From: Methylobacterium persicinum
GTDB lineage: Bacteria; Pseudomonadota; Alphaproteobacteria; Rhizobiales; Beijerinckiaceae
Assembly: GCF_022179525.1 (NCBI RefSeq)
Contig: NZ_BPQX01000013.1
Coordinates: 1 to 46,632, forward strand
Length of the DNA: 46,632 bases
Direction: 5' to 3'
Shown here: piece by piece, positions 8,258 to 15,765 of the stretch
Layout: every line of letters begins with the position of its first letter
Position numbering within the stretch: the stretch's first letter is position 1
Translations under genes and position numbers: made by a program
The notes under the pieces: generated by a model
Seen by the model: only the letters and a program-made list of their open reading frames with translations
What the model was told of the DNA's origin: nothing
Databases searched by the model: none

Positions 8258-9553
8258 TCAGTCCCCGACGCGTTCGATCACCGCCGGCCGCTCCCCGGGG
8301 GGCTCGCCCATCCGGTAGGCGGCGCGAAGGGCGGCCTCGGCCCGGTCGGCGGCGTCTTCGTCGGCAGCGTGGACGATGCCGATGAGGCCTGTCGCGTCCC
8401 CCGGCCGGGCGAGGTCCGTGAGGCCGACCGCCGGGTCGATGCCGTCCTGCGGGCGGGTGCGCCCGCCGCCGAGGCCGATCACCGCGAGACCCAGATCCCG
8501 GGTCGCCACCGCGGCGACCGTCCCGGCCGCCTCGACCCGGCGCCGGACGGGCGCGGCGGGCAGGGAGGCCGCCGGCCGCTCCAACAGGTCCGCGGGGCCG
8601 CCGAGGGCCGCGACCATCCGGGCGAAGCGCTCCGCCGCCCGGCCGGAGGCCAGGGCCTCCTCGAGCCGGGCCATCGCCTCCTCCCGGGTTCCGGCGAGCT
8701 TCCCCAGCACCAGCATCTCCGCCCCCAGCGCCAGGGTGACGGCGTGGAAGCGGGGCTCCCGGCGGGTGACGGTCAGGTAGTCGAGGGCGTAGGCGACCTC
8801 GACCGCGTTGCCGGCGGCGGAGGCCAGCGGCGCGTCCATGTCGGTGATGAGCGCCACGGTGGGCAGGCCGGCGCCGACGGCGACCGAGACGATGCTCCCG
8901 GCAAGGGCCCGCGCCTCGGGTAGCCCGGCCATGAAGGCGCCGGAGCCCTGCTTCACGTCCATGACGAGGCCGCCGAGCCCGGCCGCGAGCTTCTTCGAGA
9001 GGATCGAGGCGGTGATCAGGTCGAGGGATTCGACCGTGCCGGTCACGTCGCGGATGGCGTAGAGGCGCTTGTCCGCGGGGGCCATCCGGTCCGTCTGGCC
9101 GATGATGGCGCAGCCCACCTCGGCCACCACCCGCCGGAACAGGTCGGGATCGGGGGCGACCTCGTAGCCCGGAATGCTCGCGAGCTTGTCGAGGGTGCCG
9201 CCGGTATGGCCGAGGCCCCGGCCGGAGATCATCGGCACGTAGCCGCCACAGGCCGCCACCATCGGCGCCAGGGCGAGGCTCACCGCATCCCCGACGCCCC
9301 CCGTCGAGTGTTTGTCGAGGACCGGCCCGGGGAGATCCCAGGCGAGCACCGTGCCGGATTCGGTCATCGCCCGGGTCAGGGCCACCCGCTCCGGCACCGA
9401 CAGGCCGCGGAAGAACACGGCCATGGCGAAGGCCGCGGCCTGCCCCTCGGTCACGCTGCCGTCGGTGAGGCCGGCGACGAACTCGGCGATGGCCGCCCCT
9501 TCGAGGGTGCCGCCGTCGCGCTTGGTGCGGATCGTCTCCTGCGGCAGGCGCAT
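8258..9553 (-). CDS. deoA: Thymidine phosphorylase
   Basis: This 431-aa enzyme cleaves thymidine or deoxyuridine with phosphate to the base and 2-deoxyribose 1-phosphate. It is a full-length member of the nucleoside phosphorylase family II: an N-terminal helical domain, then the phosphate-binding segment KHSTGGVGD and the GRGLGHTGGTLDKL and MDVKQGSGAFM motifs typical of DeoA. It is the last gene of the minus-strand operon cdd-punA-deoC-deoA and starts 3 nt after the deoC stop. Its product needs isomerisation to deoxyribose 5-phosphate before DeoC can act; no phosphopentomutase gene is in the window. Pyrimidine-nucleoside phosphorylase is a close alternative. Confidence 0.93.
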   Translation of the reverse strand: MRLPQETIRTKRDGGTLEGAAIAEFVAGLTDGSVTEGQAAAFAMAVFFRGLSVPERVALTRAMTESGTVLAWDLPGPVLDKHSTGGVGDAVSLALAPMVAACGGYVPMISGRGLGHTGGTLDKLASIPGYEVAPDPDLFRRVVAEVGCAIIGQTDRMAPADKRLYAIRDVTGTVESLDLITASILSKKLAAGLGGLVMDVKQGSGAFMAGLPEARALAGSIVSVAVGAGLPTVALITDMDAPLASAAGNAVEVAYALDYLTVTRREPRFHAVTLALGAEMLVLGKLAGTREEAMARLEEALASGRAAERFARMVAALGGPADLLERPAASLPAAPVRRRVEAAGTVAAVATRDLGLAVIGLGGGRTRPQDGIDPAVGLTDLARPGDATGLIGIVHAADEDAADRAEAALRAAYRMGEPPGERPAVIERVGD

Positions 9554-9556
9554 GCC

Positions 9557-10288
9557 TCAGCCCTCCCGCGCCCGGACGAGCACGTCGAACAGGCTGCTCG
9601 CGCCGAGGCGGAAGGTCGCCGGCCGGGCCCAGGCTGGGCCCATGGCCCGGTCGGCCAGGGCGAGGTAGGCGGCGGCATCCTCGACGGTCCGCAGGCCGCC
9701 GGAGATCTTCACCCCGGCCGGACGCCCGGAGGCCCGCACCGCATCGAGGAGGATCCGGGCGGCCTCCGGCGTCGCCGAGACCGGGCTCTTGCCCGTGGAG
9801 GTCTTGAGGAAGTCGGCCCCGGCCGCCAGCGCAAGGTCGGCGGCGGCGCGGATGGCGTCCGGATGGCGCAACTCCCCGGTCTCGAGGATGACCTTGAGGA
9901 GGGTGTCGGGACAGGTCTCGCGCACGGCCTCGACCACGTCCCGGGCCGCCGCCTCGTCGCCCCGCTGGAAGGCGCGATAGGGCAGGACGAGGTCGATCTC
10001 CCCTGCCCCGTCGCGGCACGCCTCGGCGGCGTCGTCCGCGGCGCGGGCCGCATCCTCCCCGCCCGCGGGAAAATTGATCACCGTGGCGATGCGCACTCCG
10101 CTGCCCGCCAGAATCTGGGCGCCCCGTGCGACGAACGAGGGCCAGACGCAGATGGCGGCCACGCCCCCGGCGCGGGCGTTGCGGCACAGGGCATCGACCT
10201 TCGTGTCCGTGCAGGTGTCGGTCAGGTCCGTGAGGTCGAGGAGCGCGAGGGCCCGGTCGGCGACGGCACGGGATTCGTCGGCGGTCAT
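9557..10288 (-). CDS. deoC: Deoxyribose-phosphate aldolase
   Basis: This 243-aa class I aldolase splits 2-deoxyribose 5-phosphate into glyceraldehyde 3-phosphate and acetaldehyde. The Schiff-base lysine is Lys162 in FLKTSTGKS, the second active-site lysine Lys194 in GVKISGGLR, and Asp99 lies in EIDLVLPY. The open frame continues upstream into the punA region, but ATG 10288 is the right start: it overlaps the punA stop as ATGA and gives the family length. It is co-transcribed with deoA, and the aldolase product feeds central metabolism. Confidence 0.94.
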   Translation of the reverse strand: MTADESRAVADRALALLDLTDLTDTCTDTKVDALCRNARAGGVAAICVWPSFVARGAQILAGSGVRIATVINFPAGGEDAARAADDAAEACRDGAGEIDLVLPYRAFQRGDEAAARDVVEAVRETCPDTLLKVILETGELRHPDAIRAAADLALAAGADFLKTSTGKSPVSATPEAARILLDAVRASGRPAGVKISGGLRTVEDAAAYLALADRAMGPAWARPATFRLGASSLFDVLVRAREG

Positions 10289-11103
10289 GGGGCGTCTCCC
10301 GGATCCGGCAGGGCGGCGGCAAAGGCGTGCACGAGCCGCGTGAGGTCGCCGGCCGCGGCGGCGGCCACCGCCTTGGTCTCGGCATGGTGGGGGGCCCCGC
10401 CGGCGATCCCCGCCGCGAGGTTCGTCACCGCCGAGACGGCGGCCACGGGCAGGCCGAGGAAGCGGGCGAGGATGGTTTCCGGCACCGTGGACATGCCCAC
10501 GAGGTCGGCGCCGAGGATCCCGGCCATCCGGACCTCGGCGGGGGTCTCGAAGCTCGGGCCGGAGAACCACGCGTAGATCCCCTCCGCGAGGTCGATGCCC
10601 GTGGCCCGGGCCGCCCCGGCGAGGCGGGCGCGCAGGCGGGGATCGTAGGCGTCGGTCATCGGCACGAAACGGGCGTCGCTCGCCTCGCCGATCAGGGGGT
10701 TGAGGCCCGACAGGTTGATGTGGTCCGTGAGCATGGCGAGGCGGCCAGGCCCCACCTCCGGCCGCAGGGAGCCGGCGGCATTGGTGAGGAGCAAACAGCG
10801 CGCCCCGAGGTCCCGGGCGCAGGTGAGGGGCACCCGCATCGCTGCCGGGTCGCCCGCCTCGTAGGCATGGGCACGGCCTTCGAAGACCAGGACCGGCCGC
10901 CCGGCGATCCGGCCCCGGTGCAGCCTTCCGCGATGGCCGCTGACGCCCGCCCCCGGAAATCCGGGGATTTCCGCGTAGTCGAGCCCCTCGGCGGCGTCGA
11001 GGCCGGCGGCGAGGGCCCCGAGGCCAGTCCCCACTACGACGGCGCAGGCATAAGGCCCGGTGAACCCGGCCTCCCGCAGGCCCCTCAGAGCCGCGCCGCT
11101 CAC
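10285..11103 (-). CDS. punA: Purine-nucleoside phosphorylase
   Basis: This 272-aa protein of the trimeric PNP/MTAP family phosphorolyses (deoxy)inosine and (deoxy)guanosine. The phosphate loop is GTGLG at residues 25-29. FEGRAHAYEAG (74-84), TNAAGSL (107-113), the FSGPSFETPAE segment and the base-contacting TNLAAG are all present. It starts with GTG at 11103, overlapping the cdd stop as GTGA, and ends overlapping deoC by 4 nt, so translation of the three genes is probably coupled. Preference for guanine/hypoxanthine over adenine nucleosides is inferred from family class. Confidence 0.9.
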   Translation of the reverse strand: MSGAALRGLREAGFTGPYACAVVVGTGLGALAAGLDAAEGLDYAEIPGFPGAGVSGHRGRLHRGRIAGRPVLVFEGRAHAYEAGDPAAMRVPLTCARDLGARCLLLTNAAGSLRPEVGPGRLAMLTDHINLSGLNPLIGEASDARFVPMTDAYDPRLRARLAGAARATGIDLAEGIYAWFSGPSFETPAEVRMAGILGADLVGMSTVPETILARFLGLPVAAVSAVTNLAAGIAGGAPHHAETKAVAAAAAGDLTRLVHAFAAALPDPGDAP

Positions 11104-11525
11104 GGCTCGCCCCCGAGGGTCTCAGGCCCAAATGAGGCCGGGAGCAGGGTTTCCAGGGTGTGGCAGGCGAGCGGGCCGCCGGGACCGGCGGCATGGACCG
11201 GCACGTCCGGCCCGGCAAATTCACGGATGCGCTGACGGCAGGCGCCGCAGGGGGTGACGGGCACGGCCCCATCCGCACAGACGAGGATCGCCGCGATCCG
11301 CCGGCCGCCGGCCGCGATCATGGCGGCGATGGCCCCCGCCTCGGCGCAGGTCCCCACCGGGTAGGCCGCGTTCTCGACGTTGCAACCGGAATGGATGGCG
11401 CCCCGCTCGTCGCGGAGTGCGGCCCCGACGGTGAAGCGCGAATACGGGGCGTAGGCTCGCCCCCGGGCGGCCAGCGCCGCCTCGAACAGGGCGCCGAGCC
11501 CGTCGTCTTCCGATCCCGCCCGCAT
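11100..11525 (-). CDS. cdd: Cytidine deaminase
   Basis: This 141-aa zinc enzyme converts cytidine and deoxycytidine to uridine and deoxyuridine. Zinc and catalytic residues are visible: Cys60-Ala-Glu62 and Pro92-Cys93-x-x-Cys96. The substrate-binding CNVENAAY motif precedes them. The length fits the short homotetrameric form. It is the first gene of the salvage operon; the 114-bp gap to the anti-sigma gene upstream should carry the operon promoter unless it is read through. Confidence 0.94.
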   Translation of the reverse strand: MRAGSEDDGLGALFEAALAARGRAYAPYSRFTVGAALRDERGAIHSGCNVENAAYPVGTCAEAGAIAAMIAAGGRRIAAILVCADGAVPVTPCGACRQRIREFAGPDVPVHAAGPGGPLACHTLETLLPASFGPETLGGEP

Positions 11526-11639
11526 GCCGCCTGTTTCGCACCAAGCGGGCCGCCCTGTCGAGATCGACCTCGCCGATCCGGGGTCCGGCAGGCGGCTTCG
11601 GCTGGACGGGGGGAGGCCCGCCCCGCCCCGTCCGCGCCG

Positions 11640-12386
11640 TCACCCTCCGAGCAGGCTCGCCGCGCGCTGGAGCACCGCGTCACCCTGCGGCCCGCTGACC
11701 GCGTAGGCGTTGCCCCCCGACGTCCAGGTGAAGACGCGCCCCCCGGCGGTGTCGCCGAGCATCGCCGGGCCGGATCGCCCGTCGGACCGGGTGGCGAAGA
11801 GCGACACTTCGCCCAGGTTCTCGGCCTCGAAGGACACCTCGATGCCCGTGCCGTGGCGGGACGGGAAGACCTCCAGGTCGCGCACCCGCCAGCCCGCCGG
11901 CAGCGGGGGCAACTCGACGCCCGTGGCTTGCTGGAGGCGGTTCCGGTCGTAGGAGGCCGCGTCCGCCGCCGTCACCGTGCGGAGCTGCGCCACGGCGCGG
12001 GCTTGGCGGGCATCCTCGACGAGGCTCGCATCCACGGTGGAGGCGAGAGTGTCCGGAACGCCGAAGCGGCCGATCTCGTCATGGGCGAGCCAGCCGGCGC
12101 CGACCAGCACCGCGATGGCGGCGGCCCGCTTCATCCGCGAGGCGACCCGGCTCCAACGCAGGGAGCGGTCGAGGCGCCGGGCCAGGGCGACGTTACGGTC
12201 GGGTCCCGGCCCGAGGCGCTCGCGGAAGCTGGCGCGCAGGGCATCCCTGTCGTGGAAATCGGCCATGACCCGGGCGGCGGCCTGGGGATGCGCGGCGAGG
12301 TGGGCCTCCACCTCGAGCCGGCGCATGGGGTCGATCTGCCCATCGACGAAGGCGATGAGATCGCTGTCTGTGATCGGATCGGTCAT
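11640..12386 (-). CDS. Membrane anti-sigma factor
   Basis: This 248-aa protein has a short N-terminal anti-sigma domain (LIAFVDGQIDPMRRLEVEAHL, residues 10-30), one membrane segment at about 88-102 (AAAIAVLVGAGWLAH) and a C-terminal periplasmic domain. It lies directly downstream of an ECF sigma gene on the same strand, which supports the pairing. The HxxxCxxC zinc motif of many ECF anti-sigma factors is absent. Start ATG 12386 is preferred to an in-frame TTG at 12401. The periplasmic part would sense the signal; what it senses is unknown. Confidence 0.8.
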   Translation of the reverse strand: MTDPITDSDLIAFVDGQIDPMRRLEVEAHLAAHPQAAARVMADFHDRDALRASFRERLGPGPDRNVALARRLDRSLRWSRVASRMKRAAAIAVLVGAGWLAHDEIGRFGVPDTLASTVDASLVEDARQARAVAQLRTVTAADAASYDRNRLQQATGVELPPLPAGWRVRDLEVFPSRHGTGIEVSFEAENLGEVSLFATRSDGRSGPAMLGDTAGGRVFTWTSGGNAYAVSGPQGDAVLQRAASLLGG

Positions 12387-12465
12387 CGGTGAAGTCCTCA
12401 AGGCTGCCGGCGTCCCGTCTGGTGTGACGGCTTGGCCGGGACGGGGCGGCTCCGGCGCCGTCGGA

Positions 12466-13062
12466 TCAGGATTCGCCCGCGGCCCGCCGGGGGGCGCCGT
12501 TGCCGGCGACGAGGCGCAGGGGCGGCCGGTCTCCGCGGGCGGGGTCCGGCGTCTCCTTCGGATCCCGGACGAGCCGCGCCCCCTCCTCGAAGGCGCGCAG
12601 GGCCGCGCGTCCCCGGCCGAGGCGGGACATCAGCGTGCCGATGGGGATGCCGAGCACCGCCGCGGCATCCGCATAGGCCATGCCCTCGATGGTCACCAAG
12701 TGGAGGGCGGCGCGCTGTTCCTCGGGCAGTGTGGCGAAGGCCTCCCGGATCTGGGCGAGGCGTACCTGACCCTCCTGGGCGGGCGGGGTCGTCTCCTCAT
12801 GGAGGCGCACGAGGGCGTCGGCGTGCCGCACCTCGACCTGCCGGCGGCGCTGCTCGTCGATGAAGACGTTGTGCAGCACCGTCATCATCCACGTGCGCAG
12901 GTTGGTGTTGGGGCGCAGGGTCCCCTTCGCCTCCAGCGCCCGGACCAGGGTGTCGTGGACGAGGTCGTCGGCCTTCAGGGAATCCCGCGTGAGGGCGCGG
13001 GCATAGCGCCGGAGGGGAACCAGCAGGTCGACGATGTCCGGAAGGGCGTTCTTGTCGGGCAT
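12466..13062 (-). CDS. ECF-family RNA polymerase sigma factor
   Basis: This 198-aa group IV sigma factor has region 2 at about residues 11-80 (DDLVHDTLVRAL, LRTWMMTVLHNVFIDEQRRR) and region 4 at about 100-155 (LPEEQRAALHLVTIEGMAY, IGTLMSRLGRGRAAL). The frame is open far upstream, across the patatin gene in another phase, but ATG 13062 fits the family. The anti-sigma gene follows after 79 bp and a patatin gene precedes by 38 bp, so the three may form one unit. A perfect 12-bp palindrome, GGGATTAATCCC, lies 23 bp upstream of the start and may be a control site. Confidence 0.88.
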   Translation of the reverse strand: MPDKNALPDIVDLLVPLRRYARALTRDSLKADDLVHDTLVRALEAKGTLRPNTNLRTWMMTVLHNVFIDEQRRRQVEVRHADALVRLHEETTPPAQEGQVRLAQIREAFATLPEEQRAALHLVTIEGMAYADAAAVLGIPIGTLMSRLGRGRAALRAFEEGARLVRDPKETPDPARGDRPPLRLVAGNGAPRRAAGES

Positions 13063-13084
13063 ATGGGGTGAACGCCCCGGCTCG

Positions 13085-13096
13085 GGGATTAATCCC
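13085..13096. promoter_or_regulatory. 12-bp palindrome before the ECF sigma gene
   Basis: GGGATTAATCCC is a perfect palindrome inside the 38-bp gap between the patatin stop and the sigma factor start. It could be an operator, or on either strand part of an ECF-type -35 element. Its function is inferred only from position. Confidence 0.35.
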
Positions 13097-13100
13097 GCCC

Positions 13101-14225
13101 CTATTGATACGCCTGCCGTAGGTCGATGCTGCATTCCTTCCCGACCTGCCCATAATGCGTGTCGAGCCACGCCCGGGCGGCGGCGCGGCCCTTGTCGCGC
13201 AGGCGCAGGAACACCTTCCAGCGGGCATCGAGCTTGGAGGCGGCGTTGTAGTCCTCCAGGGCGTCGGTGCCGTCGATGCGGTGGAGCAGCACCGGCTCGA
13301 ACCCGGTCTTGCCCAGGGTCCCCTCCTCGATCAGCCCATCGAGGAAGTCGATGGCGCGCAGTTCGCGCATGAGGTTGGCGTTGAAGGTGATCTCGTTCAA
13401 ACGGTCGCGGATCTCGGCCTCCGTGCGCGGGGTCTCCCGGCGCTCGACGGGGTTGATCTGCACCAGCAGGATGTCCCGGGTTCGCGCGCCCCGGTAGAGG
13501 GGATAGATCGGCGGATTGCCGAGATAGCCCCCGTCCCAATAGGGCACGCCTTCGATCTCCACCGCCTGGAACACCGTCGGCAGGCAGGCGGAGGCCATGA
13601 GGTGATCGACGGTGAGCGCGTCCCGCTCGAACACCGCGAGCTTGCCCGTCCAGACATTGGTGGCCGACACGAACAGGCCCGCGGTCGGCGCGTCGCGCAG
13701 GCGGTCGAAATCCACCTGCCTCGCCAGGGCCTTGCGCAGCGGGTTGATGTTGAGCGGGTTCGAGACGTAGGGGCTCGGCGTCAGGGCCTTGGCCCAGAAC
13801 TCGGCCACGGGGTTGCCCTTCCACAGGCTGAGCAGGCCGGAGACGACGCCCCGCTGGGTCGGCCCGAGGTCGCCGTCCAGGCTGACCTCCCGCCAGAATT
13901 GCTCGAGCCCTTCGCGGGCGCCGTCCGGTCCGCCCTTCAGCCACCCGTCCACCATCACGACGGCATTCATCGCCCCCGCGCTGGCCCCGGTCAGGGCTTC
14001 GAAGGCGAGGCGCCCGTCCTCGATCAGCGCGTCGAGGACGCCCCAGGTGAAGGAGCCGTGCGCGCCGCCGCCCTGCAGGGCCAGCGCGACCGGCTTCTCG
14101 GCCCGGGGGCCCGCCAGCGTGTGGCCCGCGAACCGGGAGGAATCGGGCTCCACCATGTCCGGGGAGCGTTCGGGAATGACGGTGCTGGGGTTGTGCGGCT
14201 GGTCGCCGTGGGGATGCGCGCCCAT
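13101..14225 (-). CDS. Patatin-like phospholipase family protein
   Basis: This 374-aa serine acyl-hydrolase has the oxyanion glycine loop QGGGAHG (51-57), nucleophile Ser82 in GASAG and the dyad Asp231 in DGG, so it should be active on phospholipids or other acyl esters. No signal peptide is seen, so it is probably cytoplasmic or membrane-peripheral. The first 45 residues are polar and outside the domain; a later start at Met24 is possible. The next gene on the same strand is an ECF sigma factor 38 bp away. The alcohol dehydrogenase gene on the other side is divergent. Confidence 0.88.
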   Translation of the reverse strand: MGAHPHGDQPHNPSTVIPERSPDMVEPDSSRFAGHTLAGPRAEKPVALALQGGGAHGSFTWGVLDALIEDGRLAFEALTGASAGAMNAVVMVDGWLKGGPDGAREGLEQFWREVSLDGDLGPTQRGVVSGLLSLWKGNPVAEFWAKALTPSPYVSNPLNINPLRKALARQVDFDRLRDAPTAGLFVSATNVWTGKLAVFERDALTVDHLMASACLPTVFQAVEIEGVPYWDGGYLGNPPIYPLYRGARTRDILLVQINPVERRETPRTEAEIRDRLNEITFNANLMRELRAIDFLDGLIEEGTLGKTGFEPVLLHRIDGTDALEDYNAASKLDARWKVFLRLRDKGRAAARAWLDTHYGQVGKECSIDLRQAYQ

Positions 14226-14281
14226 GTCGGCCTCCTTGTTTCGACTCGCGTCAGGTCAGTTCGGCAAGATCGGGATGAAGC

Positions 14282-14306
14282 ACGGCCGTCGCAACGGCCG
14301 TTTTTT
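14282..14306 (+). terminator. Terminator-like hairpin in the leader of the alcohol dehydrogenase gene
   Basis: ACGGCCG (14282-14288) and CGGCCGT (14295-14301) form a 7-bp perfect stem with a 6-nt loop, followed by five further T residues. It points along the plus strand but lies between two divergent genes, 160 bp before the alcohol dehydrogenase start. It may attenuate that transcript or end a small RNA. Confidence 0.6.
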
Positions 14307-14468
14307 GCAATGCAGCAATCCCCCCCGAAACGCGCGGCCGCGCCTTCAGGTTCGCCGCGAGCCTCGGGCGGTCCTGTCAGCGCCCCCTGTTTCCCACGGC
14401 CCGCACGGCGCCTAAGGATGGGTCCGAAAGGTCCCGCGGAGCCGGGCCACCCGGATGGAGGAGAAACC

Positions 14469-15632
14469 ATGGTCGCCTCGATCGCCCTGCCCCGGCTGAT
14501 GCGCATCGGCGCCGGCGCGTCCCGTCTCCTGCCGGAGGTGCTCGGGCAGCTCGGCCTGTCCCGCCCCCTCGTCGTCACCGACCCCTTCCTCGCCGGCAGC
14601 GGCGCGGTGGGGACCCTGACCGAGCGCCTCTCCGCGGGCGGCATCTCCGCGCGGACCTTCGCCGACACGGTGCCCGATCCGACGGTGGCCTCCGTCGAGG
14701 CGGCCCTGGCGGCGCTCCAGGCGGGAGACCACGACTGCGTCGTCGGCTTCGGCGGTGGCAGCCCCATGGACACCGCCAAGGCCGTGGCGGTGCTGGCCCG
14801 CCACGGCGGTCCGATGCGCCGCTACAAGGCCCCCCATCTGCAGGACGAGGCCGGACTGCCGGTCATCGCCATCCCGACCACCGCCGGCACCGGCTCGGAG
14901 GCGACGCGCTTCACCATCGTCACCGACGAATCCAGTGACGAGAAGATGCTTTGCATCGGCCTCGCCTACCTGCCCGTGGCGGCCCTGGTGGATTACGAGC
15001 TGACCCTCACCAAGCCCAAGCGCCTCACGGCGGATACGGGCATCGACGCCCTCACCCACGCCATCGAGGCCTATGTCTCCCGGCGCTCCAACCTGTTCTC
15101 GGACGGGCTCGCCCTCCAGGCGATGAGGCTGATCGCCCCGAACCTCCGCCGGGTCTGGACCGATCCCGGCGACCGGGCCGCCCGCGAGGCGATGATGCTC
15201 GGGGCGACCCAGGCCGGCATCGCCTTCTCGAACAGCTCCGTCGCCCTGGTCCACGGGATGAGCCGGCCGATCGGCGCGCATTTCCATGTGGCGCATGGCC
15301 TGTCGAACGCCATGCTGCTGCCGGCGGTCACCGCCTACTCGGCCTCCGGCGCCATCGACCGGTACGCGACCTGCGCCCGGGCCATGGGCGTGGCCAAGGC
15401 CGGGACCGGCGACGAGGCGGCGGTGGAGGCCCTGGTGGCGGAACTGCGCGCCCTGAACGACGATCTCGACGTGCCGAGCCCGCAGGAATACGGCCTCGAC
15501 GCCGCACGGTGGGAGGCCCTGATCCCCACCATGGCCCAGCAGGCGCTGGCCTCCGGCTCGCCGGGCAACAACCCGCGCGTGCCGGGAGCCGAGGAGATCG
15601 CGGTGCTGTACCGGGAGGTCTGGGCCGGGTAG
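14469..15632 (+). CDS. Iron-containing alcohol dehydrogenase
   Basis: This 387-aa group III alcohol dehydrogenase should oxidise an alcohol or reduce an aldehyde with NAD(P). The cofactor motif GGGSPMD is at 95-101. The iron ligands are Asp193 and His197 in GIDALTHAIE, His262 and His276 in HGMSRPIGAHFHVAHG, all conserved. The frame extends upstream antisense to the patatin gene, but ATG 14469, preceded by GGAGGAGAAA, is clearly the start. It appears monocistronic, followed by a palindromic repeat and a convergent gene. The substrate is not predictable. Confidence 0.92.
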   Translation: MVASIALPRLMRIGAGASRLLPEVLGQLGLSRPLVVTDPFLAGSGAVGTLTERLSAGGISARTFADTVPDPTVASVEAALAALQAGDHDCVVGFGGGSPMDTAKAVAVLARHGGPMRRYKAPHLQDEAGLPVIAIPTTAGTGSEATRFTIVTDESSDEKMLCIGLAYLPVAALVDYELTLTKPKRLTADTGIDALTHAIEAYVSRRSNLFSDGLALQAMRLIAPNLRRVWTDPGDRAAREAMMLGATQAGIAFSNSSVALVHGMSRPIGAHFHVAHGLSNAMLLPAVTAYSASGAIDRYATCARAMGVAKAGTGDEAAVEALVAELRALNDDLDVPSPQEYGLDAARWEALIPTMAQQALASGSPGNNPRVPGAEEIAVLYREVWAG

Positions 15633-15694
15633 CGGTGAGGCGGGCGCCCCGCCGGAACCGTGTTTCCAATCTCTGATCGCAGAAAGCCCGGGTC

Positions 15695-15723
15695 CCCCTC
15701 TCCCCGCAAGACGGGGAGAGGGG
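15695..15723. repeat. 29-bp palindromic repeat, copy 2 (inverted relative to copy 1)
   Basis: It has the same 12-bp arms as 4644-4672, but the loop reads CAAGA, the reverse complement of TCTTG. It lies between two convergent genes and may terminate either transcript. Confidence 0.8.
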
Positions 15724-15765
15724 ATGACCATCCTGCGCCCGGGTGCGGGCTTTTGGTTGCCGTCC

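Noticed and set aside
12466-13944. A 492-codon minus-strand frame fusing sequence across the patatin gene to the ECF sigma factor
   Set aside because: Only the last 198 codons read as a sigma factor. The rest is the wrong phase of the patatin gene.
13155-14468. A long N-terminal extension of the iron-containing alcohol dehydrogenase on the plus strand
   Set aside because: It runs antisense through the patatin gene, and the family start with a good ribosome binding site is at 14469.
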